NCBI RefSeq assembly: GCF_043099285.1
Contig: NZ_CP170723.1
Span: forward strand, 1,302,001 to 1,366,000
Origin: Oryzobacter telluris
GTDB taxonomy: Bacteria; Actinomycetota; Actinomycetes; Actinomycetales; Dermatophilaceae
Direction of reading: 5' to 3'
Length of the DNA stretch: 64,000 bases
Part shown: in pieces, positions 32,391 through 40,118 of the stretch
Layout of the letters: every line of letters begins with the position of its first letter
Numbering within the stretch: the stretch's first letter is position 1
Position numbers and translations under genes: made by a program
Notes under the pieces: generated by a model
The model's database searches: none
What the model saw: the letters and a program-made list of their open reading frames with translations, nothing else
Told to the model about the DNA's origin: nothing

Positions 32391-32396
32391 AGGCTA
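32391..32396 (-). promoter_or_regulatory. -10 hexamer TAGCCT 7 nt before the mature 5' end of tRNA-Sec
   Basis: TAGCCT (complement of 32391-32396) lies exactly 7 nt upstream of G1 of the tRNA, the same spacing seen for leaderless mRNAs in this window. Transcription could begin at or next to the mature 5' end. Confidence 0.5.
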
Positions 32397-32422
32397 GCGG
32401 AGCGAGCAGGAAGGAGCGCGTG

Positions 32423-33442
32423 GTGGTCCGGATGACGCAGCACGCCCGAGGTGGTGGGTGCGCCTGCAAGGTGCCGCCCGGCGAGCTCGAGGCGCTCCTC
32501 GCCGGCATCGACCTGCCCGGCCACCCCGACCTCCTCGTCGGCGCCGACACCGGGGACGACGCGGCGGTCGTCCGCATCGACGCCGACCGCGCCGTCATCA
32601 GCACCACCGACTTCTTCACGCCGGTCGTCGACGACCCCTACGACTGGGGCCGCATCGCCGCCGCCAACGCCCTGTCCGACGTCTGGGCGATGGGCGGGGA
32701 GCCGGTCCTCGCGGTCAACCTCGTCGGCTGGCCCCGCGAGGTCCTGCCGATGGACCTGCTCGCCGACGTCCTGCGCGGCGGCGCCGACATCGCCCGCGAG
32801 GCCGGTTGCGCGGTCGCCGGCGGGCACACCGTCGACAGCGCCGAGCCGTTCTACGGCATGGCCGTCACCGGCTTCGCCCACCCCGACCGGCTCCTGCGCA
32901 AGGACGCGGCCGAGCCCGGGCTGCCCCTCACCCTCACCAAGCCGCTCGGCATCGGCGTCCTCAACACCCGGCACATGCGCACCGGCGAGGTCTTCCCCCA
33001 CGCCGTCGCCGCGATGACGACCCTCAACCGCCCCGCGGCCCGCGCCGCGGTCGCCGGGGGAGCGAAGGCCGCCACCGACGTCACCGGCTTCGGCCTCCTG
33101 GGCCACCTGCGCTCGATGCTGCGGGCGTCCGGTGTCGGCGCCCGGCTCGACGCCCGGGCCGTTCCCCTCCTCGACGGCGCCCGCGAGGCGGTCCGCGAGG
33201 GGTTCGTCAGCGGCGGCACCCGCCGCAACCTGGACTGGGTCCGCCCCCACCTCGACCTCGCCGACGACCTCACCGAGGACGACCTGCTCCTCCTCGCCGA
33301 CGCGCAGACGAGCGGCGGCCTCCTCGTCGTCGGGGAGGTGCCCGGCGGCGTCGTCATCGGGGAGACCGTGGCCGGCGGGCCCCGGATCCGTGTGACGTCC
33401 GACAAGGCGGCGCGGCCCACCCTCTACCCATCGGTAACCTGA
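32423..33442 (+). CDS. selD: Selenide, water dikinase (selenophosphate synthetase)
   Basis: The 339-residue enzyme makes selenophosphate from selenide and ATP. The catalytic N-terminal loop GGGCACK has Cys13 and Lys16, so this is the cysteine form and not a selenoprotein itself. Further motifs: VGADTGDDAAVVRID, STTDFFTPVVDDPYDWGRIA, NALSDVWAMGGEP, AGGHTVDSAEPFYG, TDVTGFGLLGHL and DAQTSGGLLVV. Start choice: AAGGAG (32411-32416) is 6 nt before GTG 32423; GTG 32420 and ATG 32432 are possible. It is divergent from the tRNA-Sec/selA/selB unit across about 40 bp. Confidence 0.93.
   Translation: MVRMTQHARGGGCACKVPPGELEALLAGIDLPGHPDLLVGADTGDDAAVVRIDADRAVISTTDFFTPVVDDPYDWGRIAAANALSDVWAMGGEPVLAVNLVGWPREVLPMDLLADVLRGGADIAREAGCAVAGGHTVDSAEPFYGMAVTGFAHPDRLLRKDAAEPGLPLTLTKPLGIGVLNTRHMRTGEVFPHAVAAMTTLNRPAARAAVAGGAKAATDVTGFGLLGHLRSMLRASGVGARLDARAVPLLDGAREAVREGFVSGGTRRNLDWVRPHLDLADDLTEDDLLLLADAQTSGGLLVVGEVPGGVVIGETVAGGPRIRVTSDKAARPTLYPSVT
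33435..33440 (+). promoter_or_regulatory. -10 hexamer TAACCT of the leaderless acyl-CoA dehydrogenase gene
   Basis: TAACCT ends 7 nt before ATG 33448 and overlaps the last codons and stop of selD, so the dehydrogenase can be transcribed separately from selD despite the 5-bp gap. Confidence 0.5.
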
Positions 33443-33447
33443 GCACC

Positions 33448-34614
33448 ATGAGTGGCAACCCCGACTTCGACACCTACCGCCTCTCCGAGGACCACGAGGC
33501 GATCCGCGAGGCCGTGCGTGCCGTCGCCGAGAACAAGATCGCCCCGCACGCCGCCGCGGTCGACGAGGAGGCGCGCTACCCGCAGGAGGCGCACGACGCC
33601 CTCGTCGCCAGCGACTTCTTCGCCCCGCACGTCGGCGAGGAGTACGGCGGGGTCGGCGCCGACGCGCTGGCCGTCTGCATCGTCATCGAGGAGGTGGCGC
33701 GGGTCTGTGCCTCGTCCTCGCTCATCCCCGCGGTGAACAAGCTCGGGTCGATGCCGCTCGTCCTCGCCGCCAGCGACGACGTCAAGCGCCGCTACCTCAC
33801 CCCCCTCGCCGCGGGCGAGTCGACCTTCTCGTACGGCCTCTCCGAGCGTGAGGCCGGCTCGGACACCGCCGCGATGAAGAGCCGCGCCGTCCGCGACGGC
33901 GACGACTGGGTGCTCTCGGGCCAGAAGTCGTGGATCACCAACGCCGGTGTCTCCGACTACTACACGGTCCTGGCCGTCACCGACCCCGACGGGGCGCGCG
34001 GCAACAACATCACCGCCTTCGTCGTCGAGAAGTCCGACGAGGGGTTCACCTTCGGCGAGAAGGAGCGCAAGCTCGGCATCAAGGGCAGCCCCACCCGCGA
34101 GCTGCACTTCGACAAGGTCCGCCTCCCCGGCGACCGGGTCGTCGGTGAGGTCGGCGCCGGCCTGAAGATCGCCCTCGCCACCCTCGACCACACCCGCGTC
34201 ACCATCGGCGCGCAGGCCGTCGGCATCGCCCAGGGTGCGCTCGACCACGCGGTCGCCTACGTCAAGGAGCGCCGCCAGTTCGGCAAGGCCGTCGCCGAGT
34301 TCCAGGGCGTGCAGTTCATGCTCGCCGACATGGCGATGGAGCTCGAGGCCGCCCGCCAGATGGTCTACGTCGCCGCCGCCAAGTCCGAGCGGGGCGACGC
34401 CGACCTGCCCTTCTTCGGCGCGGCCGCCAAGTGCTACGCCTCCGACGTCGCCATGCGCGTCACCACCGACGCCGTCCAGCTCCTCGGCGGCGCCGGCTAC
34501 ACCCGCGACTTCCCGCTCGAGCGGATGATGCGCGACGCCAAGATCACCCAGATCTACGAGGGCACCAACCAGGTGCAGCGCATCGTCATGGCGCGCCAGC
34601 TCCTCAAGGGCTGA
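33448..34614 (+). CDS. Acyl-CoA dehydrogenase
   Basis: The 388-residue FAD enzyme has the ACAD motifs SYGLSEREAGSDTAAM, SWITNAGVSDYYTVLAVT, KLGIKGSPTRELHFDKVRLP, RRQFGKAVAEFQGVQFMLAD, and the closing RDAKITQIYEGTNQVQRIVM. The last motif has Asn-Gln after EGT, with Glu in YEGT, as in FadE25-type actinobacterial enzymes. It differs from the first dehydrogenase in this window (at 4342), so the two likely handle different chain types. ATG 33448 is leaderless. In M. tuberculosis fadE25 lies beside purE (from memory); here it follows selD. Possibly co-regulated with the thioesterase 27 bp downstream. Confidence 0.92.
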   Translation: MSGNPDFDTYRLSEDHEAIREAVRAVAENKIAPHAAAVDEEARYPQEAHDALVASDFFAPHVGEEYGGVGADALAVCIVIEEVARVCASSSLIPAVNKLGSMPLVLAASDDVKRRYLTPLAAGESTFSYGLSEREAGSDTAAMKSRAVRDGDDWVLSGQKSWITNAGVSDYYTVLAVTDPDGARGNNITAFVVEKSDEGFTFGEKERKLGIKGSPTRELHFDKVRLPGDRVVGEVGAGLKIALATLDHTRVTIGAQAVGIAQGALDHAVAYVKERRQFGKAVAEFQGVQFMLADMAMELEAARQMVYVAAAKSERGDADLPFFGAAAKCYASDVAMRVTTDAVQLLGGAGYTRDFPLERMMRDAKITQIYEGTNQVQRIVMARQLLKG

Positions 34615-34628
34615 GCGCCCCGGCCGCC

Positions 34629-34634
34629 TAGGGT
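34629..34634 (+). promoter_or_regulatory. -10 hexamer TAGGGT of the leaderless thioesterase gene
   Basis: TAGGGT ends 7 nt before GTG 34642; no Shine-Dalgarno is present. Confidence 0.45.
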
Positions 34635-34641
34635 CGAGGGC

Positions 34642-35412
34642 GTGGCGTACTTCGAGCGGCTCGACGAGACCAGGTTCCGGGCGACCGAGCACACCGCCGG
34701 GGCGTGGCGCACCGACGAGCAGCACATCGCCCCGGCGATCGGGCTCCTCGCGCACGCCGTGACCCGCGACCTCTCGGCCCGCCGGGGCAACGACCTCCTC
34801 GTCGGCCGCCTCGCCTACGACATCCTCGGGGTCGTCCCGGTCGCCGAGGTCGAGGTGTCGGTGACCGTGCTGCGCCCCGGGCGCACCATCGAGCTCGTCG
34901 AGGCGCGCCTGGCCCACGCCGGCCGTGACGTCGTCGTGCTGCGCGCCTGGCTGCTGCGCCCCGGCGACACCACGGCCATCGCGGGCACGGCTCTGGCGCC
35001 CATCCCGACCCCGTACGCCATGGACCCGTGGGACCCCACCGCGCTCTGGCCCGGAGGCTTCATCCGCACCGTCGAGGTGCGCCGCGAGCGCGACGAGCCC
35101 GGTCGGGGGCGCTTCTGGGTCCGCACCGAGACCGCCCTCGTCGACGGCGAGGACGTGGCACCGGTCGCGCGCGCGGCCGGGCTGCTCGACATCGCCAACG
35201 GGATGGTCGTGCGGGTCCACCCCGACGAGCTGCACTTCCCCAACCTCGACCTCACGGCGCACCTCGTCCGCGCGCCGGAGGGGGAGTGGGTCGGCTTCGA
35301 CACCACGGTGACGTTCGCGGCGAACGGGCTCGGACTGACGAGCACCGTCCTCCACGACGAGCAGGGGCCGCTCGGCACGCTCGCGCAGGTCCTGACCCTG
35401 CGACCGCGCTGA
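34642..35412 (+). CDS. Acyl-CoA thioesterase, double hotdog (TesB-like) fold
   Basis: The 256-residue protein reads as a tandem hotdog-fold thioesterase. The first hotdog includes HIAPAIGLLAHAVTRDL, VGRLAYDILGVVPVAEVEVS and RTIELVEARLAHAGRDVVVL. The second includes VARAAGLLDIANGMVVRV, LHFPNLDLTAHLVRAPEGEW and GFDTTVTFAANGLGLTSTVL. The FPNLDLTAHL strand followed by VGFDTT matches the active-site region of TesB/acyl-CoA thioesterase II relatives. It would hydrolyse acyl-CoA to free acid and CoA. GTG 34642 is leaderless. It lies downstream of an acyl-CoA dehydrogenase, consistent with CoA recycling. Confidence 0.8.
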   Translation: MAYFERLDETRFRATEHTAGAWRTDEQHIAPAIGLLAHAVTRDLSARRGNDLLVGRLAYDILGVVPVAEVEVSVTVLRPGRTIELVEARLAHAGRDVVVLRAWLLRPGDTTAIAGTALAPIPTPYAMDPWDPTALWPGGFIRTVEVRRERDEPGRGRFWVRTETALVDGEDVAPVARAAGLLDIANGMVVRVHPDELHFPNLDLTAHLVRAPEGEWVGFDTTVTFAANGLGLTSTVLHDEQGPLGTLAQVLTLRPR

Positions 35413-35424
35413 CGCCCCCGCGGC

Positions 35425-35556
35425 CTACTTCTTGCGGATCTCCCCGATGTCGAGGTGGTTCTTCGCGTCGGCCTTGGCGTGCTTGTCGGCCCGCTTCTCC
35501 TTGATGGACTTGCCGGCCTTCTTCGCCATGTGTTGTCGGGGTGACTTGTCGGACAT
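35425..35556 (-). CDS. 43-residue highly basic small protein
   Basis: From ATG 35556 to TAG 35425 the frame encodes MSDKSPRQHMAKKAGKSIKE followed by KRADKHAKADAKNHLDIGEI and RKK. It has about 16 Lys/Arg and no hydrophobic core, so it is probably an unstructured or nucleic-acid-binding peptide. GGGAG 6 nt before the ATG supports translation. Similar short lysine-rich proteins occur next to thioesterase or LCP genes in other actinobacteria, as far as I recall, but no function is known. Confidence 0.65.
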   Translation of the reverse strand: MSDKSPRQHMAKKAGKSIKEKRADKHAKADAKNHLDIGEIRKK

Positions 35557-35639
35557 GGCTGACTCCCAGCGCTAGGAAGCCTGAACGGCTCCGTGCGTCG
35601 ACAGTACGCCCCTCTCCGGGAGGAAGCGCGGGGCCGTCG

Positions 35640-37163
35640 TCAGGAGCAGATGTCGGTGGTCGCCGTGCGGGTCTGGATCGACTCGCTGGGCGTGGGCGTG
35701 GCCGCGATGGAGGGCGTCGGCAGTGGCTCCGTGCCGAGCCGGTTGGGCAGCTCGACGACGTCCGGGGCGTCCTTGCCGAGCGTGACGCGCACGGTGGACC
35801 CGAGCCCGGAGACCTTCTTCACCGTGGCTTCGGGGAAGGCCGCGGCGACGGTGCGGGCGTCCTCGGCGTGGTCACCCGAGTACTCCACGAGCGCCCCGGT
35901 GGGCCCGGTGGAGCCGTTCGAGGTGGTGATGCCCGCGAAGCCCTGGACCTGGAGCCCGTCGCGGGCCTGGCGCGCCAGCCCGGGCACCCCGGAGGAGTTG
36001 ACGAGCGTGACCTTGATGTCGGCGGGCGACGAGGTGAGCGGCTCGGTGGAGGGCGTCGCGGTGGGGGTGGGGGTCTTGCCCGGGGTGCCGAGCTGGTGGT
36101 CCTCGCGCAGCGCGGTCCAGATCTGCGTGGCGGAGGCCTTCCACTGCACCCGGTTCGTGTCGAGCGGGTAGGTCTCGTTCGGGACGGTGACGAACTGGAT
36201 CTTGTCCAGCCCGATGCCCTTGACGCTCGAGGCGAGGTCCTGCATCGTGCCCAGCCCGAACTCCGGGTCGGTGGTGAGCGACGTGGTGGCGGCGTCGAGG
36301 AACGAGAAGAGCTTCGTCGGCTGGAAGAGCAGCTTGGTCGACGTCGCCTCCTGCATCACCGAGGAGAGGAACGCCTGCTGGCGCTGGATGCGCCCCAGGT
36401 CGGAGCCGTCGCCGATCGACTTGCGTGCCCGGACGTACTGCAGGGCCTGGCGGCCGTCGAGGGTGTGGCGGCCGGCCGTGAGCTCGAGGTGGGTGTTCTT
36501 GTCGCTGATCGCCTGGCTCGTGCAGACCTCGACGCCACCGAGGGCGTCGACCATCGTCTTGAAGCCGCGGAAGTCGACGACCGCGTAGTGGTCGATCCGC
36601 AGGCCGGTGTTCCCCTCGAGCGTGCGGATGAGGCAGCCGGTGCCCCCGATGCGGTAGTTCTGGTTCCACATCCGCATCCGCCACGAGTCCTTGCCGGCGG
36701 TGGGGGAGCAGTCCGGCGGGGCGGGCGTCATCGAGTCGCGGGGGATCGAGACGACGGTGGCCCAGCTGCGGTCCGCCGAGACGTGGACGAGCAGGTTGGT
36801 GTCGGAGTGCGCGCCCCCGACGGTGCCGTCGTTGTCCCCGTAGGCGTCGTTCCCGTCGCCCTCGCGGGTGTCGGAGCCGACGAGGAGGAGGTTGACCGCG
36901 TCGGCCGTGCCCGCGACCTCCTCGGGGCGGTCCGAGCCGATGGCCGTGGAGACGTCGATCTTGGTGATGTTGCCGTTGAGCTTCCAGGCGGCGAACGCGC
37001 CACCCCCGACGACGAGGACGAGCGCGGTGACCAGCCCGATGACGAGGCGGCGGCGCCACGACCGGCGCACCGTGCCGTGCAGCTCGCGGCGCGTCACCTC
37101 GCGCTCCCGGGCCGCGGTGTCGGTGTCGGCGCCGCCGTCGGAGTGCCGAGTGTCGCTGTCCAC
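35640..37163 (-). CDS. LytR-CpsA-Psr (LCP) family wall-polymer ligase with C-terminal LytR_C domain
   Basis: The 507-residue protein has a cytosolic N-terminus, one membrane helix (about 39-60, LVIGLVTALVLVVGGGAFAA), then the LCP domain (about 85-320). Motifs: VNLLLVGSDTREGDG, SDTNLLVHVSADRSWATVVS, IPRDSM, YAVVDFRGFKTMVDALGGVE, and the arginine-rich LQYVRARKSIGDGSDLGRIQ. A LytR_C domain (about 385-470, KVTLVNSSGVPGLARQARDG) follows a Thr/Pro linker. LCP enzymes transfer lipid-linked glycopolymers such as teichoic acid or capsule to peptidoglycan. GTG 37163 has GGAGG with a 5-nt spacer. It lies downstream of a second LCP gene, 118 bp away. Confidence 0.92.
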   Translation of the reverse strand: MDSDTRHSDGGADTDTAAREREVTRRELHGTVRRSWRRRLVIGLVTALVLVVGGGAFAAWKLNGNITKIDVSTAIGSDRPEEVAGTADAVNLLLVGSDTREGDGNDAYGDNDGTVGGAHSDTNLLVHVSADRSWATVVSIPRDSMTPAPPDCSPTAGKDSWRMRMWNQNYRIGGTGCLIRTLEGNTGLRIDHYAVVDFRGFKTMVDALGGVEVCTSQAISDKNTHLELTAGRHTLDGRQALQYVRARKSIGDGSDLGRIQRQQAFLSSVMQEATSTKLLFQPTKLFSFLDAATTSLTTDPEFGLGTMQDLASSVKGIGLDKIQFVTVPNETYPLDTNRVQWKASATQIWTALREDHQLGTPGKTPTPTATPSTEPLTSSPADIKVTLVNSSGVPGLARQARDGLQVQGFAGITTSNGSTGPTGALVEYSGDHAEDARTVAAAFPEATVKKVSGLGSTVRVTLGKDAPDVVELPNRLGTEPLPTPSIAATPTPSESIQTRTATTDICS

Positions 37164-37281
37164 CCGGACCTCCTCTCGTGGCTCGACGGGGGCCGACCGC
37201 CCGCGCGCTGGGAGCGGTCGCAGCCGTCGAGTGTAGTGATGCGGTCCGGGAGCGACGAACCGTGCAGGTGGGGGCGGGTGC

Positions 37282-38448
37282 TCACCGGCCGCTGGGCTCT
37301 CTGTCGGTGCCGGCGGGGGCCGTGGTGATCGGCTCGCCGTCCTTGAGCATGCCGAACAGGGCGTCCGCGCGCTCCTTGTCCCAGAGGACCGAGCTACCCG
37401 CCCGGGTCGTCGCGTTCGTCGTGGAGATGGGCACGACGAGGCTGAGCGCCTCGTCGGAGGAGACCTTGCGCATCGTCGACAGGATCGCGTACGAGTCGGC
37501 GAGCGAGGTGTCCTCGCCGACGATGACGCCCGAGGCCGCGGCGTGCGTGAAGCCCCACCAGCGCCACGGGATGAGGACGGTGGAGGGCGTGGCGGCCTTC
37601 TTCATCACGGCGCCGAGGAACTGGCGCTGCCGCTCGGCCCGGCCGAGGTCGCCCTTGGGGTCGGAGTAGCGGGCCCGGACGTACCCGAGGGCGTTCTTGC
37701 CGTCGAGGGTCTGGCAGCCCTTCTGGAGGTCGATGTGCGCCTTCTTGTCCTTGATGGCGCGCGGCACGCACATCTCGACGCCGTCGAGGCTGTCGACGGT
37801 CTTGGCGAAGCCACCGAAGCCGATCTCGACGTAGCCGTCGATCGGCAGACCGGTGGCCTTCTCGAGCGTCTCGGCGAGCAGCTGGGGACCGCCGATGGCG
37901 AACGCGGCGTTGACCTTGTTCTTCCCCTCGCCGGGGATCTCGAGGTAGCTGTCGCGCGGGATGGAGATGACGACCGGCTTGCCCGACCCCGACGGCGTGT
38001 GGATGAGGATGATCGAGTCGGTGCGGCGGCCCTTGGCGTCGCCGCCGACCCCGAGGGCCTTGCGCTCCTCGGCGGTGAGCCCCTCGCGGCTGTCCGAGCC
38101 GACGAGCAGGTAGGTGCTGCCCTCGGCGCCGGTGGGTCGATCGCCCCCGGGCGTGGTGTCCTCCCGGGTGACCTGGGTCCACGCGTGCAGCGGCGTGACC
38201 ACGAGGAACACCACCCACAGCAGGAGCAGCACGAGCACGGCCCGCACGCCGCGGCGACCCCCACCGGGCCGGCGCCGCCGCGGCGCCCGCGGGGCCTTCG
38301 GCGGTCGCCCGCCACCGGCCGGGGGGAGGGGACGGCCCAGCTCGTCGTAGGCGGTGGCACCGGCGCCGCGCGTGTCGACGACGAAGACGTCGTCGGCTGC
38401 CCCGCGGCCACGTCCCTGGGGGATCGGGCGGGCGTGGTCGTCGGACAT
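37282..38448 (-). CDS. LCP family wall-polymer ligase
   Basis: The 388-residue protein has a Pro/Arg-rich cytosolic N-terminus (1-70), one membrane helix (about 70-88, VLVLLLLWVVFLVVTPLHAW), and an LCP domain. Its motifs are STYLLVGSDSREGLT, RTDSIILIHTPSGSGKPVVI, SIPRDSYLEIPGEGKNKVNA, YVEIGFGGFAKTVDSLDGVE and LGYVRARYSDPKGDLGRAER. The Asp and Arg residues that bind the pyrophosphate lipid are present. There is no LytR_C domain. It is transcribed in the same direction as the LCP gene at 35640 and divergent from the third LCP gene. Confidence 0.92.
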   Translation of the reverse strand: MSDDHARPIPQGRGRGAADDVFVVDTRGAGATAYDELGRPLPPAGGGRPPKAPRAPRRRRPGGGRRGVRAVLVLLLLWVVFLVVTPLHAWTQVTREDTTPGGDRPTGAEGSTYLLVGSDSREGLTAEERKALGVGGDAKGRRTDSIILIHTPSGSGKPVVISIPRDSYLEIPGEGKNKVNAAFAIGGPQLLAETLEKATGLPIDGYVEIGFGGFAKTVDSLDGVEMCVPRAIKDKKAHIDLQKGCQTLDGKNALGYVRARYSDPKGDLGRAERQRQFLGAVMKKAATPSTVLIPWRWWGFTHAAASGVIVGEDTSLADSYAILSTMRKVSSDEALSLVVPISTTNATTRAGSSVLWDKERADALFGMLKDGEPITTAPAGTDREPSGR

Positions 38449-38556
38449 GGTGGCCAGTGTGGCAAACAAGGCTGGGCGGTGGCTGGACGTCCGATGACGC
38501 CCGGCACCGGCGTGGCGGCGTCCGGATCCTCGCGAACGCGCCGATACTCCTGACCC

Positions 38557-40065
38557 ATGGCAGACCAGCGGGGCACCGCCGTGCTCGAGCGCGCCTCGGC
38601 GGACGAGCCGATCCGCGTCGACACCCGCGCCCCGCGCGACACCGCCCGCAGCCGGCGCCGCGCGCTGACGCTCGTCCTGCTCACCGTCGTGCTCCCCGGC
38701 TCGGCCCAGATCGCCGCCGGGAACCGCTCGCTCGGGCGCTTCGCGCTGCGGGTCTGGGCCGGGGTGATCGGGGCCGCGCTCCTCGTCGGGCTGCTCTTCC
38801 TCGTCAGCCGCCAGGCCGCGCTCACCGTGCTCGCGCACCGCTGGACCCTCGCCGGCGCCGAGTGGCTGCTCTTCGGCCTGTCGGTGCTCTGGCTCGTCCT
38901 CCTCGTCGACGCGTGGCGCCTGGGCCGCCCCGACCGGCTGGCCCCGCGCGACCGCCGAACCCTCCTCGGCACCCTCCTCGTCAGCGTCATCGTGCTCTCC
39001 GGGGGCACCGCCTGGGCGGGGCTGACCGTGGGCGAGGCCCGCAGCGCGCTGTCCTCGCTGTTCTCCTCGGGGGAGGCGCTCGCCGCCAGCGACGGCCGCT
39101 ACAACATCCTCCTGCTCGGCGGCGACAGCGGTGCCGGGCGCGTCGGCCTGCGCCCCGACAGCATCCAGCTCGCCAGCGTCGACGCCGAGACCGGTCGCGC
39201 GGTGCTGTTCGGGTTCTCCCGCGAGACCGAGCACGTCACCTTCCGGTCCGGGTCCACGATGGCGCGGCTCATGCCCGAGGGCTGGACCTGCGGCGACGAG
39301 TGCCTGCTCAACGGGCTGTACACCTGGGCCCACGACCACGCCGACCAGTTCCCCGCCGGCACCGGCGACCCCGGCATCCTCGCGACGACCGAGGCCGTGG
39401 AGTCCCTGACCGGCCTCGACATCCAGTACCACGTGCTCGTCGACCTCAAGGGGTTCCGCAGCCTCGTCGACGCCGTCGGCGGCCTCGACGTCACCGTGCA
39501 GCGCAAGACGCCCATCGGCTCGCAGCACGAGATCAAGGGCTGGATCCAGGCCGGGCGCCAGCACCTCGACGGCTACCACGCCCTCTGGTACGCCCGCAGC
39601 CGCGCCAACTCCACGAACTACGAGCGGATGGCGCGCCAGCGCTGCGTCGTCACCGCCATGGTCCGCCAGCTCGACCCGCAGACGGTCGTCCTCAACTTCG
39701 GCGACATCGCCGCGGCCACGAAGGGCGTGTTCACGACGAACATCCCGCAGGCCGCGCTGCCGGTCCTCGCCGACGTCGCGGTGAAGACCAAGTCGGAGAA
39801 GATCAGCGCGGTGAACTTCGTCCCGCCGCTGATCAAGCCCTGGGACTTCGACCCGGCGGTCGTGCGCCGCACCGTGGCCGCGGCCATCGACAAGTCCGAG
39901 AAGGCTGCCGCGCCCAAGCCGGCCTCGGCCGCTCCCGCGGCCTCCGGGGCGGCCGCGACGGCGGGCACCGGCAGCGAGCCGAAGAAGCAGGCCGTGATGG
40001 AGCGCCCGGGCACCGATCCCGACGCCGACACCGGGGACCTCGCCGGCGTCTGCTCGGCCGGCTGA
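38557..40065 (+). CDS. LCP family protein with extended multi-spanning N-terminus
   Basis: The 502-residue protein differs from its two neighbours: the N-terminal ~165 residues contain about four membrane helices (LTLVLLTVVLPGSAQIAAG, LRVWAGVIGAALLVGLLFLV, WLLFGLSVLWLVLLVDAW, LGTLLVSVIVLSGGTAWAGL). The LCP domain has YNILLLGGDSGAGRVGLRPD, SIQLASVDAETGRAVLFGFS, YHVLVDLKGFRSLVDAVGG and LWYARSRANSTNYERMARQR. FSRET replaces the usual IPRDS. A disordered Ala/Pro tail follows. ATG 38557 is preceded by GATACT 8 nt upstream (leaderless). It leads into the teichoic-acid-like genes and is probably the dedicated ligase of that polymer. Confidence 0.9.
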   Translation: MADQRGTAVLERASADEPIRVDTRAPRDTARSRRRALTLVLLTVVLPGSAQIAAGNRSLGRFALRVWAGVIGAALLVGLLFLVSRQAALTVLAHRWTLAGAEWLLFGLSVLWLVLLVDAWRLGRPDRLAPRDRRTLLGTLLVSVIVLSGGTAWAGLTVGEARSALSSLFSSGEALAASDGRYNILLLGGDSGAGRVGLRPDSIQLASVDAETGRAVLFGFSRETEHVTFRSGSTMARLMPEGWTCGDECLLNGLYTWAHDHADQFPAGTGDPGILATTEAVESLTGLDIQYHVLVDLKGFRSLVDAVGGLDVTVQRKTPIGSQHEIKGWIQAGRQHLDGYHALWYARSRANSTNYERMARQRCVVTAMVRQLDPQTVVLNFGDIAAATKGVFTTNIPQAALPVLADVAVKTKSEKISAVNFVPPLIKPWDFDPAVVRRTVAAAIDKSEKAAAPKPASAAPAASGAAATAGTGSEPKKQAVMERPGTDPDADTGDLAGVCSAG

Positions 40066-40118
40066 GCGCCGAGCACCGATTCTCGGGATCGGTCGCCCCT
40101 TTGGAATACTCAGTCCTC

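Noticed and set aside
32423..32480. SelD as a selenoprotein
   Set aside because: The catalytic position is encoded by a cysteine codon in GGGCACK, not TGA.
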